Position numbers and translations under genes: made by a program. DNA of 64,000 nt, taken from contig OY762943.1 of NCBI GenBank assembly GCA_963667145.1, positions 1,426,001 to 1,490,000 on the forward strand, written 5' to 3'. This DNA comes from G963667145 sp963667145 (GTDB lineage: Bacteria; Cloacimonadota; Cloacimonadia; G963667145). Positions 47,190 through 56,729 of this stretch are shown here, piece after piece. Within the stretch, counting starts at the first letter, position 1. Each line of letters opens with the position of its first letter. Below the pieces are notes generated by a model. It worked only from the letters and a program-made list of their open reading frames with translations, did not search any database and was not told where the DNA came from.

Positions 47190-48320
47190 ATGAAAGTACT
47201 AATTGTTTTTGGAACTCGTCCAGAAGTAATCAAACTGGCACCTTTAATTCATGAGTTTAAAAAATATCCTGATCTTTTTGATATTCGTGTCTGTTCAACA
47301 GGGCAACATCAGGAAATGGTAAAATCTATAATTTCATTTTTTAATATTACTGTTGATTATAATCTTAATCTCATGAGGGAAAATCAATCTCTTACATTAT
47401 TGATGGCAAATGTATTAATTGGTTTGAAAAAAGTTATTGATGAATTTAAACCTGAGAATATAATTGTGCAAGGAGATACAACGAGTGTTTTAGCAGGTTC
47501 TATTGTAGGGTATTATAATAAAATAACTATTACGCATCTTGAAGCTGGTTTGCGGTCAGGGAATAAGTTTTCACCTTTCCCTGAGGAAATCAATAGAAAA
47601 GTAGTTGGATCTATTGCAGATTATCATTTTGCTCCCTCAAATATTGCTGTGGATAATTTATTCAAAGAAAAAATAACTAAAAATGTATGGAATGTTGGAA
47701 ATACCGTAATAGATGCTATTCATATGGCACTAAAATTCATTAATAATGTAGGGATTTATAAAAACTTTTTTTTATCTCGAAAGATAGATATGAGTAAACG
47801 AATAATTTTAGTAACTGCACATCGAAGAGAATCATTTGGTAATCATTTTGTAGATATGTGTGAAGCAATAAAAGTTATTGGTGAAAAATATGATGATGTA
47901 GTGATTGTTTATCCTGTTCATCTTAATCCAAATGTGCAAAGAGTTGCAAAAAAAATACTTTCTAATACGAACAATGTCTATCTTTTAGAACCCTTAGAAT
48001 ATCCATTTCTTGTATGGTTAATGAGCCAATCATATTTTGTGCTTACTGATTCTGGGGGGATTCAGGAAGAAGCTCCTTCTCTTAATAAGCCAGTTTTAGT
48101 GATGAGAGAAGTTACGGAAAGACAAGAAGGAATAAAGGCAGGTGTGTCAAAATTAGTAGGAACTAAAAAGGAAAACATAATTAAAGAAGCCTCTGCTCTT
48201 TTGGAAGATAATCAAATATATAAATCTATGATAGATGCAGGTAACCCTTATGGAGATGGGACAGCAAGTAAAAAGATTGTTGATATTTATAAAAAAATGA
48301 AGTTGGAGAGCTATAAATGA
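47190..48320 (+). CDS. wecB: UDP-N-acetylglucosamine 2-epimerase (non-hydrolysing)
   Basis: Converts UDP-GlcNAc to UDP-ManNAc; 376 residues. GTRPEVIKLAPLI at the N-terminus, VQGDTTSVLAGS, HLEAGLRSGNKFSPFPEEINR and LTDSGGIQEEAPSL are family motifs. The ATG at 47190 begins one base after the FkbM stop; an upstream start would lie inside FkbM and add non-family residues. UDP-ManNAc could feed an N-acetylmannosamine or mannosaminuronate residue of the glycan. Confidence 0.95.
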   Translation: MKVLIVFGTRPEVIKLAPLIHEFKKYPDLFDIRVCSTGQHQEMVKSIISFFNITVDYNLNLMRENQSLTLLMANVLIGLKKVIDEFKPENIIVQGDTTSVLAGSIVGYYNKITITHLEAGLRSGNKFSPFPEEINRKVVGSIADYHFAPSNIAVDNLFKEKITKNVWNVGNTVIDAIHMALKFINNVGIYKNFFLSRKIDMSKRIILVTAHRRESFGNHFVDMCEAIKVIGEKYDDVVIVYPVHLNPNVQRVAKKILSNTNNVYLLEPLEYPFLVWLMSQSYFVLTDSGGIQEEAPSLNKPVLVMREVTERQEGIKAGVSKLVGTKKENIIKEASALLEDNQIYKSMIDAGNPYGDGTASKKIVDIYKKMKLESYK

Positions 48321-49168
48321 AAAAGAATGTCATAGCTTTTGGTTTAACAGCTGACCGTGTTTTTGCAGTTGCAAGTGTTTTAATGGATATTTCGCGATAC
48401 TGTTCCAATTATGTTGATGAGGTTGTGATTTTCCATGATAACATTAAGGAAAAAGATCAAAATTTAATGAAAAATATTTTTTCTACAAAATTCATTGTAT
48501 ATCACTTTCCCAAAAGAATTAAATCAGAGTTGAGCTCATTTGTATTGCAAAGGTTTACTTATATGGTTTTTTCTAAATTTGAAAGTTTAAAATTACTTAG
48601 TAGATACAAAAAAGTGTTATGGTTAGATGATGATATTGTGATTAAGTCGGATATATCAGAACTCTTTGATGATGATGAATTAGGTATTAGATTTGTTCGT
48701 TTAGAAGGGGGTAAGGTTATTGATCAACTTTTTAGTCCTATAGATGGTTATGATATGGATGCACCAGCTAGTGGAGCTATGCCATTTATTGTGCAAGATA
48801 ATTTACAAAATTATGAAAATTTATATAAGTTTTGTTATAAGAAAGTAGTAGAATATGCACTAAATCTGTATTTGCCTGAACAAGCAATTTTTGACATTAT
48901 GATTCAAGAATTTAATCTTAAAAATTGTTACGCGAATTATTTTGATGCAAAAATTTATTGTGTACATCCTAATGACACAAAGCTTGAAGATAAAGCCAAA
49001 ATACTTCATGCTTATGGACAACCGAAGTTTTGGAATGGCTTAAAAAATGAGCAGTGGGAGAAAAATTACAAAACTTGGCTTGAAATGGGTGGAAGTAAAT
49101 ATAAGAAAAAAAGCTTGTTGGTTAAAATTAAAAATAAAATACAAAGAACTATTAAAGGCAAGTTATGA
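48317..49168 (+). CDS. glycosyltransferase (GT8-like)
   Basis: A 283-residue GT-A fold protein without signal peptide. WLDDDIVIKSDISELF (about residue 102-117) holds the DxD metal/nucleotide-sugar site with the following I-x-K-x-D-ISEL pattern typical of GT8 enzymes. LPEQAIFDIMI and ILHAYGQPKFWNG in the second half also match this family. Its donor and acceptor are unknown. ATGA overlap with wecB, and four-base overlap with rfbF. Confidence 0.8.
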   Translation: MKKNVIAFGLTADRVFAVASVLMDISRYCSNYVDEVVIFHDNIKEKDQNLMKNIFSTKFIVYHFPKRIKSELSSFVLQRFTYMVFSKFESLKLLSRYKKVLWLDDDIVIKSDISELFDDDELGIRFVRLEGGKVIDQLFSPIDGYDMDAPASGAMPFIVQDNLQNYENLYKFCYKKVVEYALNLYLPEQAIFDIMIQEFNLKNCYANYFDAKIYCVHPNDTKLEDKAKILHAYGQPKFWNGLKNEQWEKNYKTWLEMGGSKYKKKSLLVKIKNKIQRTIKGKL

Positions 49169-49932
49169 AAGTCGTGATATTAGCTGGTGGATATGGGACT
49201 AGAATTAGTGAAGAGACAGATGTAAGACCAAAGCCTATGGTGGAAATAGGAGGGAAACCAATTTTGTGGCATATTTTGAAATTGTATAGCCATTATGGGT
49301 TTAACGATTTTTTGATTTTATTAGGATATAAAGGTTATTATATTAAGGAGTATTTTGCTAATTATTTTTTACATCAGAGTGATGTAATTTTTGATATGGT
49401 TACTGGAGAAATGAGTGTTCTTAACAATACCAGTGAACCTTGGAAAGTTACTCTTCTTGATACAGGAATGGATAGTATGACAGGAGGTAGAATTAAAAGA
49501 GCTCAAAAATATATAGGGGAGAATACTTTTATGCTTACTTATGGTGACGGATTATGTGATATTAATATTGAAGAGTTATTGAAATTCCATAGAAATTCTA
49601 ATGCCAAGGCTACTATGACAGCCATTCAACCAGCAGGTAGATTTGGAGCAATTGATATTCATTCTAATATCGTTACTGATTTTATTGAAAAACCTGCGAA
49701 TGGAGGTGCTTGGATAAACGGTGGTTTTATGGTTTGTGAGTCTGAGATTTTTGATTTGATAGAAGGCGATAGCACTGTTTTAGAACTAAATCCATTGCAA
49801 ACTCTTGCTAAAAATGGTAAGCTGACAGCGTATAAACACACAGGGTTTTGGCATTGTATGGATACATTGCGAGATAAAATTCGTCTGAATGAACTTTGGA
49901 ATAAAAATCAAGCGCCATGGAAGGTTTGGTAA
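49165..49932 (+). CDS. rfbF: glucose-1-phosphate cytidylyltransferase
   Basis: First step of CDP-sugar synthesis: glucose-1-P and CTP to CDP-glucose; 255 residues. LAGGYGTRISEETDVRPKPM and GGKPILWHILKLYSHYG are characteristic of RfbF rather than RmlA or GalU. Its stop overlaps the rfbG ATG by one base, so the pair is translationally coupled. Confidence 0.95.
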   Translation: MKVVILAGGYGTRISEETDVRPKPMVEIGGKPILWHILKLYSHYGFNDFLILLGYKGYYIKEYFANYFLHQSDVIFDMVTGEMSVLNNTSEPWKVTLLDTGMDSMTGGRIKRAQKYIGENTFMLTYGDGLCDINIEELLKFHRNSNAKATMTAIQPAGRFGAIDIHSNIVTDFIEKPANGGAWINGGFMVCESEIFDLIEGDSTVLELNPLQTLAKNGKLTAYKHTGFWHCMDTLRDKIRLNELWNKNQAPWKVW

Positions 49933-51008
49933 TGTTTGCAAATATTTATAAAGGTAGGAAAGTTTTAATTACCGGTCATGCTGGTTTTAAAGGTTCTTGG
50001 CTTTCTTTATGGCTTACAAAATTGGGTGCTGAAGTTACAGGATATTCTTTATCTGCTCCGACTAACCCCAATCATTTTGACTTACTTAATCTTGAGATGA
50101 ACTCAATCATTGGAGATATTAGAGATAGAGATAAACTTAATAAAGTTTTTAAAGAATTTAAACCAGAAGTTGTTTTTCATCTTGCTGCTCAACCTTTAGT
50201 TAGGAAATCTTATTTAAATCCAATAGAAACTTATGAAACGAATGTTATTGGTACCTTGAATGTTTTTGAAGCTTGTCGTTTTTGTTCGTCGGTAAAGGCT
50301 ATTGTAAATATAACCAGCGATAAATGCTATGAAAACAAAGAATGGGTTTGGGGTTATAGAGAAAACGACCCAATGGGCGGGTATGATATTTATAGCTCTT
50401 CAAAGGGTTGTGCGGAAATTTTGACCTCTTCTTATCGAAATTCTTTTTTTAATAAGCAGGATTTTGACAAAAAGCATCAAACTTTACTTGCATGTTGCCG
50501 TGCTGGGAATGTAATTGGTGGTGGAGATTGGGCAGAAGATAGATTAATTCCTGATATTATGAGAGCTACCAGTAAGGGTGAAAAAGTTATTTTGAGAAAT
50601 CCAAATGCGACAAGACCATGGCAGCATGTGTTGGAACCTCTTGGAGCATATTTACTTTTAGGACAAAAATTGTTGCAAAAAGAAGTGGAATTTGCTGATG
50701 CTTGGAATTTTGGACCAAATGGTGACGAAGGTAATCTTTCTGTTTTGAATGTGGTTAAAAACATGAAAGAGTTTTGGACTAAAATTAACTATGAAGTTGA
50801 AGAAAATGCTAATAGTGTCCATGAAGCCTATTTGTTAAAGTTGGATTGTAGTAAAGCAAATAGTTATTTGAAGTGGAAAAGCATTTGGAACAGTAAAACT
50901 ACTTTTGAAAAAACAGCTAATTGGTATAAGTCTTATTATGAAAAAAATGAGTGTTTATCTGAATTTGATTTGGAAAACTATTTAGAAGATGCAAAAACAA
51001 AAATTTAA
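49932..51008 (+). CDS. rfbG: CDP-glucose 4,6-dehydratase
   Basis: Makes CDP-4-keto-6-deoxyglucose; 358 residues. GHAGFKGSWLSLWLTKLGA is the NAD motif characteristic of RfbG, with FHLAAQPLVRKSYLNP and the YxxxK of DIYSSSKGCAE (the Y precedes as YSSSK). The ATG at 49932 is used because a start at 49917 lies inside rfbF. Next in the CDP-dideoxyhexose route is RfbH, here separated by four other genes. Confidence 0.94.
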   Translation: MFANIYKGRKVLITGHAGFKGSWLSLWLTKLGAEVTGYSLSAPTNPNHFDLLNLEMNSIIGDIRDRDKLNKVFKEFKPEVVFHLAAQPLVRKSYLNPIETYETNVIGTLNVFEACRFCSSVKAIVNITSDKCYENKEWVWGYRENDPMGGYDIYSSSKGCAEILTSSYRNSFFNKQDFDKKHQTLLACCRAGNVIGGGDWAEDRLIPDIMRATSKGEKVILRNPNATRPWQHVLEPLGAYLLLGQKLLQKEVEFADAWNFGPNGDEGNLSVLNVVKNMKEFWTKINYEVEENANSVHEAYLLKLDCSKANSYLKWKSIWNSKTTFEKTANWYKSYYEKNECLSEFDLENYLEDAKTKI

Positions 51009-51042
51009 TTTTGAGTTAGGTAAGTCAAATTGTAAGGAGCAA

Positions 51043-52158
51043 ATGATGAAAAAATGGGAAAAACTGATTTTAACAGCTGGTCCTTCTATCACAGATAAGG
51101 AAATATCTTATGTAACTGATGCTGTTACTAATGGATGGAATAGTCATTGGAATGATTATATAATTAAGTTTGAAGAAAAATTTGCAAAATATATAGGCGT
51201 AAAACATGCAATGTCTACATCTAGTTGTACAGGGGCATTACATCTAGCATTTGCCGCATTAAATTTAAAAGAAGGAGATGAAGTCATAGTTCCTGAAATT
51301 TCGTGGATTGCTACTGCTGCAACCGTTACTTACACTGGAGCCAAACCAATATTTGCTGATATTGACTATGATACATGGTGTATTGATTCAAAGTCAGCAA
51401 AAAAATTAATTACTTCTAAAACTAAGGCTATAATGCCTGTTCATCTTTATGGAAATCCAGCAAATATGGATGAGATTTCTGCTATTGCAAAAGAGTATAA
51501 TTTATTTATCGTTGAAGATGCGGCACCTTCTTTAGGAGCAAGTTATAAAGGGAGAAAGACAGGTTCGTTTGGGAATGTTGCTGCTTTTAGTTTTCAAGGT
51601 GCTAAAATCATAACATCTGGTGAAGGTGGCATGTTTGTAACAAACGATACAGAGTTATTCGATAGAGTTAAAAAGTTAAATGACCATGGTAGAAGCTTAA
51701 CAAAAGCCTTATGGAATGATGAAGTTGGATATAAATATAAAATGTCAAATATTCAGGCTGCATTAGGTTTGGCTCAACTTGAAAGAATAGAAGAATTGGT
51801 TGATAAAAAAAGAGAAATATTTTCATGGTACTATGAAAACCTAAAAAATGTCGATGGTATTAAATTAAATATTGAAAAAGAAAATACAAAAAATATATAT
51901 TGGATGACATCAATTGTTTTAGATAAAGATTTTGAAATAACAAGAGAAAAATTTATTTCTAAGTTAAAAGAATGGAATATTGACTCAAGACCTATTTTTT
52001 ATCCTATGAGTGGTTTTCCTATGTTTGAAACGAATTTTGAAAACAAAGTAGCACAAAAAGTTGGAGATTTTGGTATTAATTTACCAAGTGGACATGCAAG
52101 AACAAAAGAAGAAATTGATTACATTTGCAATGTAATTAAAATGGTATTAGGGGTATGA
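51043..52158 (+). CDS. DegT/DnrJ/EryC1 sugar aminotransferase, perosamine-synthase-like
   Basis: PLP aminotransferase of 371 residues acting on a keto-sugar nucleotide. The PLP Lys is K188 in AFSFQGAKIITSGEGG, so it is catalytically complete, unlike RfbH. EISWIATAATVTYTGAKPIF and VEDAAPSLGASYKGRKTG are family segments. AAGGAGC precedes ATG 51043, and a start at 50989 would overlap rfbG. The resemblance to GDP-perosamine synthases is by eye. The 4-keto substrate might come from Gmd (GDP) or RfbG (CDP). The following acetyltransferase may N-acetylate its product. Confidence 0.85.
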   Translation: MMKKWEKLILTAGPSITDKEISYVTDAVTNGWNSHWNDYIIKFEEKFAKYIGVKHAMSTSSCTGALHLAFAALNLKEGDEVIVPEISWIATAATVTYTGAKPIFADIDYDTWCIDSKSAKKLITSKTKAIMPVHLYGNPANMDEISAIAKEYNLFIVEDAAPSLGASYKGRKTGSFGNVAAFSFQGAKIITSGEGGMFVTNDTELFDRVKKLNDHGRSLTKALWNDEVGYKYKMSNIQAALGLAQLERIEELVDKKREIFSWYYENLKNVDGIKLNIEKENTKNIYWMTSIVLDKDFEITREKFISKLKEWNIDSRPIFYPMSGFPMFETNFENKVAQKVGDFGINLPSGHARTKEEIDYICNVIKMVLGV

Positions 52159-52159
52159 A

Positions 52160-52762
52160 ATGTTTTTGCCATATGAAAAATTATATAAAATTAAAAACTC
52201 TGATTATAATATTAATTTACCTTTTTTAGATAAACAATTAGTGTTAAAACCTGTTTCTAATACTGAAGAAGAAGTATTTAAAATAGCTTGCTGGAGAGAA
52301 AAATTTTTTGATGCTTTTCCTGGGAAATTTTATGTAACTTATTCGGGTACTAAAAATTGGTTGCAAAAGCAGGTTATAGATAACAATGATAGATTTTTGT
52401 TTATGATATTTGATAATCAACAAATAATTGGACATTTAGGCTTTTTTAGATTTAATCAAAAAACAAATAGTTGTGAAATCGATAATGTTATTAAAGGGAT
52501 TCACGGTTATAAGGGATTAATGACTAAAGCTTTAAATTTAGTGATAAAATTTGCTTTTAATGAATTAAAACTAGATTATTTAACATTAAGGGTTTTTGAT
52601 GATAATAAAAAGGCAAAAAAATTATATGAAAGATGTGGTTTTAAAAATAAAGTTCTAATTCCTCTTAAAAAGAAAAATAATGGTAATACATTTTATGATT
52701 GGATAGAATGTGAAGCAAATGAAGCAGAAAGATATTTTTGTGAAATGATTTTGAAGAAATAA
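52160..52762 (+). CDS. GNAT-family N-acetyltransferase
   Basis: A 200-residue cytosolic protein. The GNAT core is about residues 75-165, with IIGHLGFFRF, GYKGLMTKALNLVIKFAF in the acetyl-CoA binding position and LTLRVFDDNKKAKKLYERCGF, the usual N-x-x-A-x-x-L-Y-x-x-x-G-F end. It starts 1 base after the aminotransferase and so is probably its partner in making an N-acetylamino sugar. Very AT-rich. Confidence 0.85.
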   Translation: MFLPYEKLYKIKNSDYNINLPFLDKQLVLKPVSNTEEEVFKIACWREKFFDAFPGKFYVTYSGTKNWLQKQVIDNNDRFLFMIFDNQQIIGHLGFFRFNQKTNSCEIDNVIKGIHGYKGLMTKALNLVIKFAFNELKLDYLTLRVFDDNKKAKKLYERCGFKNKVLIPLKKKNNGNTFYDWIECEANEAERYFCEMILKK

Positions 52763-52763
52763 G

Positions 52764-53549
52764 ATGGAAGAGATATCAAAGAATATAAGAAGATCTATAA
52801 TTAAGGCTGTTTTTTCTTCTAATTCTTCACATTCTGGGTCTGCTTTGTCTATTGTGGATGTATTGACTATTTTATATTTTAAAGTTTTAAATATTGATCC
52901 TATAAATCCAAGTAAAATAGATAGAGATAAATTTATTCTTAGCAAAGGTCATGGAAGTATTGCTTTATATTCCACTTTGGCTGAAAGAGGTTTTTTCTCT
53001 AAAGAATTATTAAATAAATTCTATTGTAATGATGGTATTTTACCTGGGCACCTAGACAAAGAAGCTATTCCTGGGATAGAAGTTTCTTCGGGATCTTTAG
53101 GACATGGATTGTCTTTAGGAGTAGGAATGGCAATAGCTAACTTACTTAATTGTATCAATTCCAGAATTTATGTATTATGTGGCGATGGGGAGCTTAATGA
53201 AGGCTCTATGTGGGAGGCAATAATGTTTGCATCACACAAAATGCTAAAAAATTTAGTTTTGATCGTGGATTATAATAAACTTCAAGGATATGGAAAAACA
53301 AATGAAATTATAAACTTAGAACCTTTGGATGATAAGTTTAGAGCATTTAATTGGGAAGTTATGCAAATAGATGGACATAACTTTGAAGAAATTGAAAAAG
53401 CTTTGAGGGGAGAGACAAGTGCTCCAAAAGCTATAATAGCTCATACGATTAAAGGCAAAGGTGTAAGCTATATGGAAAATAAATTTATATGGCATTACAA
53501 GTCTCCTAACAAAGAACAATTAGAACAGGCCTTGAAAGAATTATCATGA
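52764..53549 (+). CDS. transketolase-like protein, N-terminal subunit (ThDP-binding)
   Basis: The N-terminal third of a transketolase as a separate 261-residue subunit. Substrate-loop motifs SSHSGS (about 20-25) and KGHGS (61-65) and the ThDP diphosphate motif GDGELNEGSMWEA (140-152) ending NKLQ are intact. With the next gene it forms a complete active site. The pair lies between the CDP-sugar genes and rfbH, so the natural idea is transfer of a two-carbon ketol unit to a 4-keto sugar, not central metabolism. AT-rich like its neighbours. Confidence 0.9.
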   Translation: MEEISKNIRRSIIKAVFSSNSSHSGSALSIVDVLTILYFKVLNIDPINPSKIDRDKFILSKGHGSIALYSTLAERGFFSKELLNKFYCNDGILPGHLDKEAIPGIEVSSGSLGHGLSLGVGMAIANLLNCINSRIYVLCGDGELNEGSMWEAIMFASHKMLKNLVLIVDYNKLQGYGKTNEIINLEPLDDKFRAFNWEVMQIDGHNFEEIEKALRGETSAPKAIIAHTIKGKGVSYMENKFIWHYKSPNKEQLEQALKELS

Positions 53550-54478
53550 GAGATATTTTTGTAAAAACATTAGTTGAGCTTGCCAAAAGGGATGAAAGGA
53601 TCTTTTTAATTACTGCTGATTTGGGATTTTCAGTATTAGAAGAGTTTGAAGAAAAGTTTCCTAATAGATTTTTGAATGTAGGAATTGCAGAAGCTAATGC
53701 AGTTGGTATTGCTGCAGGACTAGCACTAAGTGGGAAAATTGTATATGTTTATAGCATAATTCCCTTTGTAACTATGCGTCCTTTTGAGCAAATTAGAGTT
53801 GATGTGGCATATATGAATGCCAATGTAAGACTTGTAGGGGTTGGAGCAGGTTTATCTTATGGAGCAGCTGGAGCTACGCATCATTCCATAGAAGATATAG
53901 CAATAATGAGGGCACTACCAAACATGAGTGTTTTTTCTCCTTGTAACCCTTTTGAAGTGGAAAATATAACAAGAGAATCTGTGACGTATAGAGGTCCAAT
54001 TTATTTTAGACTTGCAAAAAATGGAGAACCAATAATAGTTTCCCAGAAAAAAAAAATGCAATTAGGTGAAGTGAATATTATTAAAGAAAATAAAGATTCT
54101 AATATAGTTGTTTTGTTTACAGGTAATTCTTCTGATATTGCTCTAAAAGTTGAGAAAGAACTTTTTGATTGCAGAGTTGATGTTGAATTAACGAGTATAT
54201 ATTCTTTAAAGCCGTTTGATGAAGAATATATAAATAAGATGATTGCCACAAAAAAATATATTTTCACAATTGAAGAACATAGTATTATTGGAGGACTTGG
54301 TAGCATTGTAGCAGAATATATTGCAGAATCAAAATTTAATCCAAAATTTAAGCGATTTGCTTTGCTTGATAAGTACTCACACTATGTAGGAGATCAAAAA
54401 TTTATAAGAAAACAAATGAATCTAACATCAAAAAATATTGTAAAAAATATAAAAGAAATTTTAATAAATGAAATATAA
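53546..54478 (+). CDS. transketolase-like protein, C-terminal subunit
   Basis: A 310-residue subunit with the pyrimidine-binding domain (NVGIAEANAVGIAAGLA; E49 is the conserved Glu that activates ThDP) and the HHSIEDIAIMRALPNM segment, followed by the C-terminal transketolase domain. It overlaps the N-subunit by four bases (ATGA), so equal amounts are expected. A run of ten A lies at 54047-54056. rfbH starts 2 bases after its stop. Confidence 0.9.
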   Translation: MRDIFVKTLVELAKRDERIFLITADLGFSVLEEFEEKFPNRFLNVGIAEANAVGIAAGLALSGKIVYVYSIIPFVTMRPFEQIRVDVAYMNANVRLVGVGAGLSYGAAGATHHSIEDIAIMRALPNMSVFSPCNPFEVENITRESVTYRGPIYFRLAKNGEPIIVSQKKKMQLGEVNIIKENKDSNIVVLFTGNSSDIALKVEKELFDCRVDVELTSIYSLKPFDEEYINKMIATKKYIFTIEEHSIIGGLGSIVAEYIAESKFNPKFKRFALLDKYSHYVGDQKFIRKQMNLTSKNIVKNIKEILINEI

Positions 54479-54480
54479 AT

Positions 54481-55818
54481 ATGATTGAATCAAAAAAACT
54501 AAAACAAGAGATATTCGAACAAGTAATTAAATACTACAAATTTGTCCATAAAACTAAACAAGAAAAAGATTTCTTTCCTAATCAAAATAAGGTTAATTAT
54601 GCTGGCCGGGTTTTCAATGAAAAAGAAATGATTAATCTTGTTGATAGCTCTTTAGACTTTTGGCTTACCTTTGGTAAATATTCAAAAGAGTTTGAAAAAA
54701 AATTAGCTGAGTATTTAGGAGTTAAATATGCTTTTTTTGTCAATTCTGGAAGCTCAGCTAATTTACTTGCCTTTTTCTCTTTGACCTCCCCTTTATTAAA
54801 GACAAGACAAATTAAAAGAGGGGATGAAGTTATAACTGTTGCAGCATGTTTTCCTACAACTGTTGCCCCTATCGTACAATATGGTGCTGTTCCTGTTTTT
54901 CTAGATGTTGAACTTGAAACATACAATATTGATATTCATGAATTAGAAAAAGCTATAAGCCCCAAAACAAAAGCTGTAATGATTGCTCATACTCTTGGCA
55001 ATCCATTCAATATTAAAGCTGTAAAAAATTTTTGTGATAAATATAATCTTTGGCTTATTGAAGATAATTGTGATGCGCTTGGTTCCAAATATGATAATCA
55101 ATTGACAGGAACTTTTGGTGATATTGGAACAAGCTCTTTTTATCCTCCTCATCATATAACAACAGGCGAGGGAGGAGCTGTCTACACTAATAATCCTACA
55201 TTAAAAAAAATTATGCTTTCAATGAGAGATTGGGGACGAGATTGTTGGTGTGAAAGCGGTGTTGATAATACTTGCGGCAAAAGGTTTTCTAAACAATTTG
55301 GTTCTTTGCCAATGGGGTATGATCATAAATATGTATATTCGCACTTTGGTTTTAATCTAAAAGCAACCGATATGCAGGCAGCAATAGGATTAGCACAACT
55401 TGAAAAACTGCCTTCCTTTATAAAAAAAAGACAAGAAAACTTTGGTTTTCTAAAAAATGGACTAAAAAATTTTACAGACTATTTTATATTGCCTCAAGCT
55501 ACCCAAAATAGCGACCCAAGTTGGTTTGGGTTTTTAATAACTTTAAAAAACAGTGTAAATTTTAGCAGAAACCAACTAGTAGAATATCTTGAAAAACACA
55601 ACATTCAAACAAGAAATCTTTTTGCAGGCAATATTTTAAAGCATCCATTATTTGAATCCTTAGAAAAAAACAGAGATTACAGAACAGTTGGTGAATTAAA
55701 AAATACAGATAAAATTATGAAAGATGCTTTTTGGCTTGGAGTTTATCCTGGAATAAAAGATGAAGTGATTAGATATGTGATTGGGCAAATTAGAGGATTT
55801 TTGGAGAAGGTTTCGTAA
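54481..55818 (+). CDS. rfbH: CDP-4-keto-6-deoxyglucose 3-dehydrase (E1, RfbH)
   Basis: PMP- and [2Fe-2S]-dependent dehydrase of 445 residues that removes the C3 hydroxyl. It belongs to the DegT fold, but the PLP Lys is replaced by His (about H224 in YPPHHITTGEGG), which is the hallmark of E1. The Cys set in RDCWCES and NTCGKRF (C255, C257, C265) fits the iron-sulfur site. The E3 reductase that usually feeds it (AscD/DdhD) and the dedicated C4 reductase or epimerase are not in the window. Confidence 0.94.
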   Translation: MIESKKLKQEIFEQVIKYYKFVHKTKQEKDFFPNQNKVNYAGRVFNEKEMINLVDSSLDFWLTFGKYSKEFEKKLAEYLGVKYAFFVNSGSSANLLAFFSLTSPLLKTRQIKRGDEVITVAACFPTTVAPIVQYGAVPVFLDVELETYNIDIHELEKAISPKTKAVMIAHTLGNPFNIKAVKNFCDKYNLWLIEDNCDALGSKYDNQLTGTFGDIGTSSFYPPHHITTGEGGAVYTNNPTLKKIMLSMRDWGRDCWCESGVDNTCGKRFSKQFGSLPMGYDHKYVYSHFGFNLKATDMQAAIGLAQLEKLPSFIKKRQENFGFLKNGLKNFTDYFILPQATQNSDPSWFGFLITLKNSVNFSRNQLVEYLEKHNIQTRNLFAGNILKHPLFESLEKNRDYRTVGELKNTDKIMKDAFWLGVYPGIKDEVIRYVIGQIRGFLEKVS

Positions 55819-55853
55819 TACTTGAGGCTAACTTATATATTAAAGGATAAAAA

Positions 55854-56723
55854 ATGAATAATGAAATTTTAATTTCTATTTGTATTCCAACGTATAATCG
55901 AGCTAATTATTTGGATAGATGTTTACAATCGATAATGCATTATACTAAAAATGATATTGAAGTATTAATTCAAGATAATGATTCCATAGATAACACTTCT
56001 GAAATTGTACAATGGTATGTTGACCCAAGGATTAAATATGAAAAAAATGAAACTAATATAGGTGCTGTTGAAAATATTTGGAAGCTAATCAACAAGGCTA
56101 AAGGTAGGTACATTTTTTGTCTTACTGATGATGACTATTTTTTGCCAGGAGCTATTCAGAAAATAGTGAATTTTATAACATCTATTAATCCCGTTTGTTT
56201 CAAAACATCATTAATCACCTTGCTTGAAAAATCAAAAAGGAGTTTTTATTATACGATAGAAGATATTTCAAAATCTTCTATTTTTTTTATTGCTCATATA
56301 TTGACAGGACTTTGTTTCCAAAAAGAAAAATTATTAAAAAAAATAAATAGAGAATTTCTTTCAAATTATTATCCCTCAATGGTTATCATGGGACTTTTAT
56401 TAGATGAAGCTACTTATTTGGATGAAGTAGTAGCTATACATGTTTGGGAAAATGAAATTTTTTGGGATGAAGGGATGGAACCAGGCAGTAAGAACTTAGA
56501 AAATGAGATAGTAGATTTGATTTTAATGCTTAAACCATATATATCACATAGTACTTATAAATCTATTTTTATTTGTTTTCCCCAAAAATATGGTTTTCTT
56601 CCTGCTAAATTTAGCAAGGAGCTAACGATTAGAAATAAATTATATATATATCGAAACATAATAAAGTTAAAAATAAAAAAAATAACTTTTCATGTTGGGA
56701 AAAAAATATTAGGGGAAAAATAA
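55854..56723 (+). CDS. glycosyltransferase family 2
   Basis: A 289-residue GT-A enzyme. ISICIPTYNRANYLDRCLQS is the GT2 N-terminus, EVLIQDNDSIDNT follows and the DxD-like site is LTDDDYFLPG near residue 88-97. It likely adds one sugar of the repeat unit; donor unknown. It starts after a 35-base gap with AAGGAT upstream. Confidence 0.9.
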   Translation: MNNEILISICIPTYNRANYLDRCLQSIMHYTKNDIEVLIQDNDSIDNTSEIVQWYVDPRIKYEKNETNIGAVENIWKLINKAKGRYIFCLTDDDYFLPGAIQKIVNFITSINPVCFKTSLITLLEKSKRSFYYTIEDISKSSIFFIAHILTGLCFQKEKLLKKINREFLSNYYPSMVIMGLLLDEATYLDEVVAIHVWENEIFWDEGMEPGSKNLENEIVDLILMLKPYISHSTYKSIFICFPQKYGFLPAKFSKELTIRNKLYIYRNIIKLKIKKITFHVGKKILGEK

Positions 56724-56729
56724 TAGATA

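Noticed and set aside
54481..55818. RfbH read as a damaged aminotransferase because the PLP Lys is missing
   Set aside because: His at this position together with the conserved Cys set is the normal state of the E1 dehydrase, not a mutation.
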